From Meloidogyne chitwoodi (Eukaryota; Nematoda; Chromadorea; Rhabditida; Meloidogynidae), in contig JACZZP010000011.1 of assembly GCA_015183035.1 (NCBI GenBank), positions 1,860,001 to 1,924,000 on the forward strand: a stretch of 64,000 nt of DNA, in the 5' to 3' direction. The notes under the pieces are model-generated. The model did not search any database and was not told the DNA's origin. It saw nothing but the letters and a program-made list of their open reading frames with translations. Shown one piece after another: positions 32,990 through 42,930 of this stretch. Every line of letters begins with the position of its first letter. Position 1 is the first letter of the stretch. The position numbers and the translations under genes were made by a program.

Positions 32990-35858
32990 TCACGGCGGAT
33001 TTTCCGGGACATTAGTGAAACTCTTACTGTCTAGCAAAGAGAAAAAATGCGATGAATTTTTCTCATCATTCTCTCTCATTTTTTACTCTTTTTCTTTTTC
33101 CCGCTCTCTTAATTTCCACGCTCTTTCCATTCAAAATCCGATGTAATCGACTTTGAAAGCCCATATCTCGACTAATTATCTCAACTTTAGAAAAATTATC
33201 TCCAATATTGTAGAGAAGGCTTTAATTAATATTTTGGTCAAAAAATTAGAACCGAATCAACTCAAAATAAAATTTGGCAACTCAAAAACTTTTTTATTGT
33301 TCCAAAATAAGAGAAAATGCCCCAAACGCGTAGAAATCAGCGATGTTATCGAGCAATGGGAAAGAAAAGTAGTCAAGAAAAAAGTAGCAGAAAAAAAGCT
33401 GCTGTTAAAAAAGCAGAAAACGCAGTTCAAACAAGAGAAAGTAATCGTAAAACTCAAGGTTTTTTATTTTTAAAATTTTAATTTTTTATTTTAATTAGCC
33501 CAATCTGGATCCACTGAACTTTTCCCCCAATCAAACACTAAAGAAGCAGAAACACAAACAATTGTAAATGCAAAATCAGTGGGCACTCAGACAAAAGTGA
33601 GGGGGAAAAATGTTGCCATTCAAACTATTGAGAAAACAACTCTGAAGCAAGTAAAATCGGTGGGCACTCAGACAATCTCAAATAATCGAAGCAAAGCAAC
33701 ACAAACTTATCCTTTTTTTCAAAATGATGCATCCACTCAGACTAGTGATAATTGTAAGATAAATATATTATTTTTAATAAAATGAAATTAAGCTAAAAAT
33801 ACAGAGAAGAGACAATTACAGACACTAGAAAATTTATCACCAAGGCATGTCAATAGGATTACAAAAAAAATGGGGAAGGAAATAAGATCGAGTCGATCAA
33901 GTATAACCATTTAAATTATTTTTATTTTAAATTTAAGCTACTCCGGAGGGCCTAGCTTCAAGCCAGTTTATGAGACGACTAGAAAAAAATATATCTCCTA
34001 CAGCTTGGCGAATTTCACCCGAAAAGGATTTGGCAGCAATATTAGCATCGGGTCTTACTTTTAAACAACGCTATAAACTCAAAAACTTTTTTCGCATGAT
34101 TGGATTTGATACTTTTGCATCAACACCTAAAATAAGTGAATTAAAAAAAGAATGGACAAATATTGGCCGCTGGGAGTGGAACAACGATGCTTATATTTGT
34201 TTAAACGTGGAAGAAGTTCTGTCGACAAGATTAAGTACTTTATCTAAATTCGGTTTTTTTAACATTTTTCTAGGTAATTTTCATTTTTTAGGTCACCTGA
34301 AAATGCATGAAAAATTCGCTGGAAATATTATTTTAACTATTATGGGTGATAAAGGTGGAAAAGAATGGCCTGCAAAATCAACTAAATTTACTGTTGCTAT
34401 TGGTAATATGGATAAACCTAATAGCCCCTTTAACAACACTTTACTGGCTATATATAACGGTGATGATAATAGAGAAAATTTGAGCACAAAACTCGGTTCA
34501 GTTTTACTTCAATTGGAGGCCATGCAAAATATTTCTTTTAATAATAATGGAAAAGAAGTAACATTTGATATTAAATGGTTGGATTATATCTAATTAAAAT
34601 TTTACCTTTAAAGTTTAGGTTTATATGCTCTGATCTTAAATTTATTAGCGCTTTTTATTCACATCGTGGGGCGACGTCAAATAACCCGTGTACTAAATGT
34701 TCAATTCCAAAGGAACAACTTGGACCTTTTTGTGGTGAGACAAGAACACTAGAAGGATTATTTTACGACGCAGAAAAAAATATCAATTCCATCTTTGGCC
34801 GTCCACTACTCTCAATACCTCCGGCGCAAATAATTCCCCCTAGTTTTCATTTACTTCAGGGAATTTCTCAACGTGTAATTGATGCTTTTAATGATTATTG
34901 TGTTCATAGCGGCAGATCAATTCAACAAATATTGATTGAAGCACATGCAAAAATGGATCCACGAAAAAAACATTTACTGGTTTTTAATTAAAAAATTTCT
35001 CATTATAAATTTACAGGTGCCGCATTGTACCGTCTTATTACTGGTCCTTCGAAGGAGAAGCTCAAACAAATTTTACCTTCTACACAATCTTCTACTATTC
35101 TCAAACGAATGCTCGATACACTAAGTCAAATATATGGATTTGCGAATGCTTCGTTCCTTGATAAAAACAACATTTGTAGTTTTAAGAAAGCAACAACAAC
35201 ATTATACAATGACATTCAGGTTTATCTTAAACATGACTATTTCTTTATTTCAAAAACTTAAGGAACTTCTCGGCCGATTTGAAACACTTAATTTTAGAGG
35301 AAATCTTGCTGGGGGTAATTTAAAAATTTTCAAGCCAACTCCGAAACTTCACATGCTTTGTGCTCATGCAGTTGAATTTGCAGAAGAAAATGGTTGGTGG
35401 AGTTGGATTTCAGAGCAAGGAATGGAACACTTACATGCATTGTTTAATCGTCTTGTAAGTCTAAATTTGTCTAAATGAGTCATCAAGTTTAGGCCATTCA
35501 ATATTGCAACACTGGAGACAAAAACAAGACAGCAGAAAAATTAGCTAAACACCAGGCACTCTTTAATGCTCTTAACGATAGAGGAATAATGAAACAAATT
35601 TATTGAGAATTATTTTCTTTATTTTAAATCCAATTTTATTTTTTTTGTTGATTTAACAATTAATAATTAATAAAAATCCAATCTTTCATTAAAAATTCCC
35701 TTAAAATACTCAAAAAGTCACTTCAGTGCAGTAATTATTTTGTTGAGTGCCTTTCGCACTCAAACGTCGTAATTAAAAAGGAACGGCTTACTGCCTGCTG
35801 TCTTTCATTTTTAACCACTCTATTTTTCAGAGGCAAATGTCCCGGAAAATCCGCCGTG
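32990..35858. mobile_element. DNA transposon with 23-bp perfect terminal inverted repeats
   Basis: Left end CACGGCGGATTTTCCGGGAC(ATT) at 32990-33012 is the exact reverse complement of the right end at 35836-35858. The outside flanks are TCAATAT and TCAATAG, a possible imperfect 7-bp target duplication. The 2.87-kb interior encodes one multi-exon protein on the plus strand. Confidence 0.8.
33317..35606 (+). CDS. Transposon-encoded protein with TQT-motif array and PKLHMLCAHAVEFAEE C-terminus
   Basis: This is the only gene inside the TIR element. It has a basic N-terminus (MPQTRRNQRCYRAMGKKSSQ) and then a linker with repeated TQT-type motifs: AETQT, SVGTQT, VAIQT, SVGTQT, KATQT and STQT. Next come helical segments (FKQRYKLKNFFRMIGFDTFA; NIGRWEWNNDAYICLNVEEV), a GDKGGK...KFTVAIGN block followed by PNSPFNNTLLAIYNGDDN, a NPCTKCSIP zinc-ribbon-like pair, and a C-terminal part with KLHMLCAHAVEFAEENGWW and SEQGMEHLHALFN. 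I recall similar C-termini in multicopy nematode and cnidarian proteins but cannot name the superfamily. The junction near 35.0 kb (after KKHLL) seems one base out of phase, so this copy may be frameshifted. Confidence 0.6.
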
Positions 35859-35966
35859 TCAATAGGATTTCGATCTGTAGGGTTTGCGTTGTTTATTTAC
35901 ATGTTTTTTTGTTTTCTTTTTAATTTATTTTTAGATTTATTTAGTGACTAACACATATTTTTATAA

Positions 35967-38027
35967 ATGGCGTCTTTTGTAAAATCAACAAAAAATGCCG
36001 ATAAATTAGTTTTTGAAGGATTTATTTATGTAAAATACAAAAATGGTACTGCAAATAAGAGATATTGGAGATGTGAATATTGGAGAAGTTGCAAATGCTA
36101 TGGATTTGCTGTAACTGATGCAAATAATGAGGTAACAGTTACAAAGCAGCATAATCATGGCCCTTCACCTAATCGGATTGAATTGGCAAGAATTAAGGAT
36201 AGGATTACTCAGGCTGCTATTAATTCAACTTTATCTCCTAGAGAAATTGTTAATGAGCAATTGGCTGGAATCAGCGAACAAGCTAAAGTATTTTTTAAGT
36301 TTTAAAAACGAATAGTATTGAGGCCACTTTTTTATTTCAAAAGTGTGCTTGTGTTGTTGAAGGGACGTCTTTAGGTATTTAATTTCGTTTGTTGACTCTT
36401 GGGAATTTTATGCTATCCAATCTCTGATATGACTTTTGAGGTTGTTCTTGACCGTTATAATGTTCGGACTTTATCGTTACTTCACCTGTTCCCATAAATG
36501 CGTGGCCGATCTTCATTTAAAGTCATAAATTGGTTGAATCAATTTAAGGCTTAAATTCTCTTGAATTCTATACCAAACTCTTGACACCTTTTAAGCCTTT
36601 TGAATCTGGGACTTTAATTATTTAACAAAATAAATATATATTTAAAGGCAACACTTCCAAAATTTGTAAATCTTCAAAAAACAGTTGGACGTAAACGTTA
36701 TGCTGATGGACATAGAATGCCTTTGCCCCATTCTCTTTCAGAAATTGAGATTCCAGAACAATTGTGTCGAACAAAAACTGGACTTCAAGAAGATTTTATT
36801 TTGGCAGACACTGGACCTAATGATCCTAACAGAATAATTCTTTTGGGTTCTAGAACAGATGTTGCTAGATTAGCAAGTTGTGATGTTTGGTTTTTTGATG
36901 GAACTTTTAAAAATGGAAATGCTCAACAACCTTTGTATCATCTTTGGGTATTATTTTTTAAATAATTCTATGATTATATTCATTAATGATTGTTCATGGT
37001 CGTTTTGGTCGAACATTTATTCTTCCCTTCATTTATGCATTAATTCCATCAAAAACTTGTGATTCATATATCAAATCTTTAGAACTTTTGTTTGTTAAAG
37101 TTGAAGAAATAAATCCTGGTTTTCGTCCGCAAACAATAATTATTGACTTTGAAAAGATTGAAGAACAAGCTTTAAGAGCTGCTTTCCCTTTTGCAATAAT
37201 TCAAGGATGTTTTTTTCATTTTAAGGTTTTTCTTTTAAATTTTTAGAAATTTTATTTAATTTGAAGGAATCAATATGGAAAAAGATTCAAGAACTTGGTT
37301 GGGAATTAAAATATAAAGAAGAAGATGGATTTCATAATTATTTGAAAATGTTTGTTTGTTTAACTTTTGTTGATCCAGGTTTATTTTTACTTTTATTTAA
37401 CTAAAAAATTTCCACATTTTAAGTATATATTCGTGCATATTTTCGACAATTGGCTCAAATATTTCTTGAAGTATTTAGCAATGGAGATTCAGAAAGTTCA
37501 CATTTTGCTTTTATTGATTATATGGAAAGAAATTGGGTTGGACGAGATTTAATGCCACCGAGATATCCTTCAACTATTTGGAACAATAAAGATATTACAT
37601 TGGAACAAATGCCTAAAACTTCAAATTCTATTGAATCTTGGCATAATACTTTTGCTGGAATATTTCATAGGCATTCTTCAAATCCTTATAATCTTGTTAG
37701 GGCACTTTTGGATAAACAGGTTTCTTTTTAATTTTATAGGGTTAATGTTTTTGGGGAATTTGACGAGAGAATTGTTGTCTAGATAAAATGTAAATTTGAC
37801 ATTTTTAACAAAACACTTCTTACATGATTTAGATTGAATTTTTTAAATTAAAGGCTCGTGTTGATACAATTGCTATTCGTATCTCATCTGGTGCTGCAGT
37901 TCAAATGTTTAGTCGACCTGAATATAGACGTGATAATCAAAATCTTTTGAACGTTTTGAGAGGTGTTGGTGGCCCTAAAGATCCTATTGAATTTTTAACT
38001 GCTTGTTCTCATTTTATTAATTTTTAA
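35967..38027 (+). pseudogene. FLYWCH zinc-finger / MULE transposase gene, most complete copy
   Basis: Exon 1 encodes a FLYWCH-type zinc finger (KLVFEGFIYVKYKNG, RYWRCEYWRSCKCYG, HNHG). Following exons give a Mutator-like (MULE) transposase core: FFDGTFKNG (first Asp), IVHGRFGRTFILPFIYAL, QTIIIDFEKIEEQALRAA (second Asp), GCFFHFK (C/H) and SIESWHNTFAGIFHRH. The end is TACSHFINF. The intron after QQPLYHLW has a GT donor, but its 3' end reads AATG where the two minus-strand copies have AAAG, so the acceptor AG appears lost; hence pseudogene. Two 5'-truncated copies lie at 50.1-51.4 and 56.1-57.4 kb. FLYWCH-MULE proteins are partly domesticated in animals; which applies here is unknown. Confidence 0.75.
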
Positions 38028-38215
38028 ATTTTTTTAAAATTCAGTTTAATTTACTGGTCGTTTTTATTTAATAAATATTTCTTTTAATTAATTTTATTTC
38101 AATATGTTTATTTTTCATTTTTATTTATTATTTTCACTTATATGTTAATAATTTCGAGTAATTTAATTTTAGTCTTGTTTTTGTCAAAGGTTTTTTAACC
38201 ACAAACTTATTGAAT

Positions 38216-39525
38216 ATGCGTCAATTTTTGCTCGCAATAAATGCTTCGAAAGGATTTACCGTTAGTTTTATTTTTTAGTTGTAAAATTCACGAAAATTTA
38301 TTGTAATGTGTCTTATTTTTAAGATTTTTTGTCGACATCGAATGCTAGGATGTTATGCTCGTTGCCAGAAACCAAATACTCGAAATCAGATTTCTTTGGG
38401 AAATTGTTTAAAAAATAGTGGTTTTGACAAATTTGCTATTATGGTGCCAAGTATGAATTTTATTGTTTATTTCTATAATTTATTTTAGAATCAAAAGTGA
38501 TTATCCATGACAAACAATTTATTGGAATGCCTATCGACAAACAAAAAATGCTTGTTATGGACTCTTTTCCTAAAAATATCAGGTTTTGTGATTTTAAGAT
38601 TTGTGCTTAATTTAACTAACTTTTAGAAGTAAAGTTGATTTGGATACAAGGCCAATTCCATTTCCTGGTGATGAACAATCGGTAATTTTTATTTTAATAG
38701 AATAAATTTAATTAATTTCTTCTAGATTTGCCGTTTAGAACTTAAGAAATGCATTCCTTTGGTAAAACAAAACGTGAATACGACTCCTCAAGCAATCATA
38801 GACGAAGCCTCTTACCATTTTGAAAGAGGTGATGGATTACTGGCTTCAGACGCAGCATGGTTATGTTCGTCGCTTCAGTTGCGTTTGTTCCTTCTTGCTT
38901 ATGACGTAGAGGCTGATAGCCATTCGCTTAAACGTGAAGTAGTGGCGTTTTTGAAGAATTTGTCTTCCGATCTTCCTTCTAAATTTCTTATTTTAGAAAA
39001 GTAACAATTATATAAAAATAATCATTAATTTAGTATATTTATATAATTTGATGTTGTCGATATTTATTGAACAATATCAGAGATATTATTATCTATAAGT
39101 GTTAATAGGTTTTAAAATTTTATATTTTAGTTGTCATGAAAATTCGTATCTAGATGTCCAAAATTTGGTGTACATTGAGGAATTTTTAAAGGCGGCTTTG
39201 GAGTTTTGCAATTTGATTTGTGAAATAAATGACAGCAAATCATTCAATCCCCTCGATTTGGAGAAATGGGCAGTTGATTCTAACACTAAATTCCATAAAA
39301 TGCAACAGGTTTATTTCTTAAAATTATTTATAAACTTGTTAATTTAATGATTATAATATTTTAATATTAAAAAAATTTATATTAAAAACGTTTGTTTAAA
39401 TTTAGCTGAAATTTAAAATAAATGGGAGTTGGTGGAAACTCAATGAATTATATAAAAAAGAGAAAGGTAGTGGCATTTTGAAGAAAATTGATTTCGAAAA
39501 TATTCCGACAAAAATTTCCTTATAA
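38216..39525 (+). CDS. PaREP1/HEPN-like family member E
   Basis: Seven exons with consistent phases give 297 residues: 38216-38260, 38324-38450, 38489-38582, 38627-38681, 38726-39000, 39131-39308 and 39406-39525. It shows the family pattern in order: MRQFLLAIN leader, RNQISLGNCLKNSGFDKF, the module KVIIHDKQFIGMPIDKQKML, VDLDTRPIPF, then the helical core (107-258) with CRLELKK, TPQAIIDEASYHFERGDG, AAWLCSSLQLRLFLL, EADSHSLKREVVAFLKNL and CHENSYLD, and the tail LKFKINGSWWKLNELY. SH and HxNxY are both kept, as in member A; exons of 94, 275 and 178 nt match A, B and/or F exactly. It lies between the MULE copy and UTP6 in a segment whose flanks match the 48-51 kb copy closely, while the gene itself is strongly diverged. 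Function unknown, inferred RNA-related. Confidence 0.75.
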
Positions 39526-40052
39526 ATTTGTTTTTGTTCGGCGGGTTTATCCATAAAGGTATTTTATTTACATTATCTGATTCAAATTTTTTTTAATTGA
39601 CTTTTATTCTATAAATGCCTTTTAATGTGTCGTCTGTCTTTTTAAAATGTTTAAAAAGTATTTTCTTTACTAAATTGACTTGACTTAAATATTTATTTTA
39701 AAAGAATGTCTCATAATTTTTTATGATATTTTACAAATATCGACATTATTTTATATCAATTATATATTCTTTCACTCTATTGCTTATTATAAAAGATTAT
39801 TATAAATATAAGCACTTTTTAGACCTTACCAATCTCAATTTTTCTTTTGTTATTGTTTATTTTTTAATGTATACAAAAATAATGTTTTTGTTGGAAATAT
39901 CTCAAATTTTTATAATTAAAAAAAAATTTTTTGATAAATATATATAAATTTAAATAAATTTTTATTAACTTTGTTTTTATTCTAAACATGTTTTTTATTT
40001 AAACAAAATATTTTTTACAATTTATTAAATAAATATTTTTGATTTTTTAGGA
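39526..40052. other. Spacer between member E and UTP6-FCF2
   Basis: AT-rich. Its right half (about 39.85-40.05 kb) is almost identical to the segments upstream of the UTP6 exon-1 copies at 48.0-48.1 and 54.0-54.1 kb, marking the duplicated segment. It presumably contains the UTP6 promoter. Confidence 0.5.
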
Positions 40053-42510
40053 ATGTCAGAGTTTGTAGAAAAATCATTAGAAGAATTGCTTCCAGTCTTT
40101 GAACAGCTTAAATTGGTTCAAATATTTTCTCCAGAGGAAGTCTGTGAATTTATAAAGGATTGTCGAAATTTTGAATACAAACTTTGTAAACAGGTTTTTT
40201 CTTTTTGGTTATTTTAGATGAACAGACTTATCTCATTAGGTATTAAATCCAATTTTAGTCGTCCTATTTTATTTTTCAGAATGCTTTGGATTAATTCATT
40301 CTAATTTTTAGACAAAAATAGCAAAGGATTTTTTGGCTTATTCTGCTTATTTAGAAGAAAAATTGGCTTTAATTGTTCAAAGAAGAAAAGAATTAAATTA
40401 TTTACATCGTTATGATGAAATTGATCGACCATTAAAAAATAAATGTTCTCATCTTTATCGAATATGTGCTTCTAGATTTAAGGTTTTTAGACTTTAAATA
40501 TGTTTAAGAACTGTAAATAAATTTAAGAAAATTATTTGGACCTAAAATTGCTTAAATAATTTATTTAAATTGAATAATTCATGATATTTAATTTTTTAGA
40601 AAATGGAATATCATAACAAGGAAATTGCTTTTTTACAAAATGCTCGAATGTTTAAGTTATGCAGTCAGGCATATACTCGTTTACTTCAAGTATTCTTTTA
40701 ATTTTTTTATTTTTATTTAACACACATATTTATAGATTTATTCTCATTTACCTAAAAATCATGTACGTGCAGCTCGCTTTGAATTTTTTGATAATAATAG
40801 TGCAGAAAATGCTCGGACATTGGTACTAATGGGTCTAAGAAAATTTCCACAATTTATTCAACTTTGGATGACACATTTTGAAATTGAATTACGTTATGTG
40901 GCACAGTTTTGTTCTTTTTTAATTTCAACTTTATTTTTTTTAATTCAGAATTCTTCAAAGACGAGAATTTTTAATAAAAAATAATGACAGAAGTAGTCAC
41001 CACTTAAAAGACAAAAATAATGGAGAAAATCCTAAAAAAGCTTCCCTTGATTTTGATAATATTGAAGATGATGAATTATTAAAATTAGGTCTTGCAAGAG
41101 TTGTTTTTGAAATGGCTTTGAAAACAATAAAAGAAAGGACACAAAAAGCAGGTTTAATCTTTTTTGATATTAAAAATTTTTTTGAACCGAACAAAATGTT
41201 TGGATAATTTAAAAAAATTATTTTCCTCTAGTCGGTATCGAACCTTCGCCCTTTTCCTTTGAAAACTAAACACGTTCCACTACACCAAAGTTATATTTTG
41301 AAAAAAATTTTATTTTAGTTTTAATACGTCAATTCATTCAAATAGCTGAAGATTGTGGGGAATTTACAAAAGAATTGGTTTCAAGTATGCGTGAATATAT
41401 GACAATTTATGGGCTTGAATTTGAAGAAGAAATTGATCAAATTGAGGTTTTATTTTTTTAATTTTTTATTATTTATTTTTAAAGGTTCCAAATGGTGATT
41501 TATTTGAAATTGATATAAAAGGAGTTAATGAAGAGGAAAAGACAAAAATAGAAAAATTAAATAATGACTTTAATGAAGAAAAAGAACCTAAAAGAAAGAG
41601 TGTTTTGGATGGTTTTAATCCAGATGATCCAGAAATTAAAAAGGTTTTTTTAATACAAATAAAAGGCTATTTTTAATATTTTTTAGTTGCTTGAAAAGGC
41701 TACTCTCACAAAAGTATGTTTTAAAGAAAATTATTAGTTTTATTCAACTGAATAAAATACATAATTTTTTATAAAGTAATAATTCCGTAACTAAAAAAAG
41801 TATATTTAAATATAAGTGACTAAAAATTTCTCCTAAGCAGAGTTGGGTGTGGCTCAGTCGGTTGTGCTTTGGTTTTGCACCCTTTCATCGTTGGTTCTAT
41901 TCCATCGACCATCCACGCATTTGACCTCAACATAATCATAATAAATATCAATTTTTAAACTTTATTACTTAACAAAAAATTCATTTTAATTTTTTAAATT
42001 TAGGATTATGACCAAAAGCCTTTGGAAGAAGTAATAAAACGATCAAAGAGGCAAGAGAAAAAATATTTAAAATCCCAATCTGCCAAAAATGCAGGGGAAA
42101 GTTGGTTTGGTTTGCCTGCCTCAGAATTGGATGATGATAAACGTAGAGATTTGGAATTGATACAAATGAGACATGTTCTAGATCCAAAACAGCATTATAA
42201 AAAGAAGGATAGAGATGTTTTGCCCAAATATTTTGAGGTTTTTCTTAATAATTTAAGGGATTAAATTATAAAAATTTCTTAGATAGGTGAAATTGTAGAA
42301 TCAAAAGCAGATTTTTACTCTTCCCGATTAAATAAAAAACAAAGAAAATCAACATTAGCAGAAGAATTAATGAATGATCATGAAACTATTGCTCGTAATA
42401 AAAAACATTATACAAAAATTATTCAAAAAAGAGAAGCAACAAAAGGTGTTGGAGTATTTAGAAAATTTGGACATTTGCCTAAACATAAAAAGAAGAAAAG
42501 AAAATTTTAA
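40053..42510 (+). CDS. UTP6 N-terminal half fused to an FCF2/DNTTIP2 domain
   Basis: Both halves belong to nucleolar pre-rRNA processing. Exon 1 encodes MSEFVEKSLEELLPVFEQLK and then FIKDCRNFEYKLCKQ, the UTP6 N-terminus. Later exons give HAT-like segments (AYLEEKLALIVQRRKELNYL, RMFKLCSQAYTRLLQ, VLMGLRKFPQFIQLWMTHFE, GLARVVFEMALKTIKERTQ, IAEDCGEFTKELVSSMREYM). The C-terminal HAT repeats of UTP6 are missing. From about 41.5 kb the protein is acidic/basic linker (VLDGFNPDDPEIKKLLEKATLTK) and then a full Fcf2 domain: ESWFGLPASELDDDKRRDLE, RHVLDPKQHYKKKDRDVLPK, GEIVESKADFYSSRL, LAEELMNDHET, ending HKKKKRKF. Splices at 41640-42004 keep frame 0 throughout, so the two halves form one reading frame. 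The joining intron contains a tRNA-like relic. Two adjacent genes mis-joined here is the alternative. Confidence 0.75.
41224..41292 (-). repeat. tRNA-like relic in UTP6-FCF2 intron
   Basis: The minus strand reads TTTGGTGTAGTGGAACGTG... (A box) and GAAGGTTCGATACCGAC (B box). The acceptor stem does not close; non-functional as read. Confidence 0.5.
41842..41914 (+). repeat. tRNA-like relic in the UTP6/FCF2 joining intron
   Basis: Reads GGTGTGGCTCAGTCGGTTGT (A-box region) and GTTGGTTCTATTCCATC (B-box region) at tRNA spacing, with GGATGG-like 3' end only partly complementary to the 5' end. It sits in the intron separating the UTP6-derived and FCF2-derived exons. Confidence 0.5.
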
Positions 42511-42930
42511 TGAGTTTTTTTGAGGTTTTTATTTTTTTAATATATTTTTGTTAAAAAAAGAGAAATAATTACAAAATTTAATTTTGAAATAATTGCTTTT
42601 AAAAAATTTTGTAATAATAATAAAAAGAGAAAAGGGATTGATGATATGTTGGTAATAAAGAAGGTAGTAGATAAATATATTATTTTTTGTTTTTTTTTTT
42701 ACCTTTTTTTCTTTTATCCTTTAAAAAGCAGTTGTAAAAACAAAAAATAGGCTTTCAACGTTAAAAAAATTTCTCGTCGTCTTCTACTCCATTTTTTTTT
42801 TGAATATTAAAAAACAATAGAAATATTTACGAATCAATTGTCCAATAAATTAAAAAAAATTTCAATTTATTTATTTTTTAAAATTCAGAGATGCCTTAAA
42901 AATTAAAATTTAATTTTTAAAATTAAAAAA
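42511..42930. other. Intergenic stretch
   Basis: AT-rich spacer between the UTP6-FCF2 gene and the secreted Cys-rich gene. Nothing else recognised. Confidence 0.4.

Noticed and set aside
33153..33473. 106-codon plus-strand frame (MKAHISTNYLNF...)
   Set aside because: Overlaps the transposon gene's first exon in another frame; the frame starting at 33317 continues through proper splices.
41842..41914. Gene boundary signal (separate promoter) between UTP6 and FCF2
   Set aside because: A tRNA-like relic alone does not separate genes; the flanking splices keep frame 0. Left as a testable alternative in the findings.
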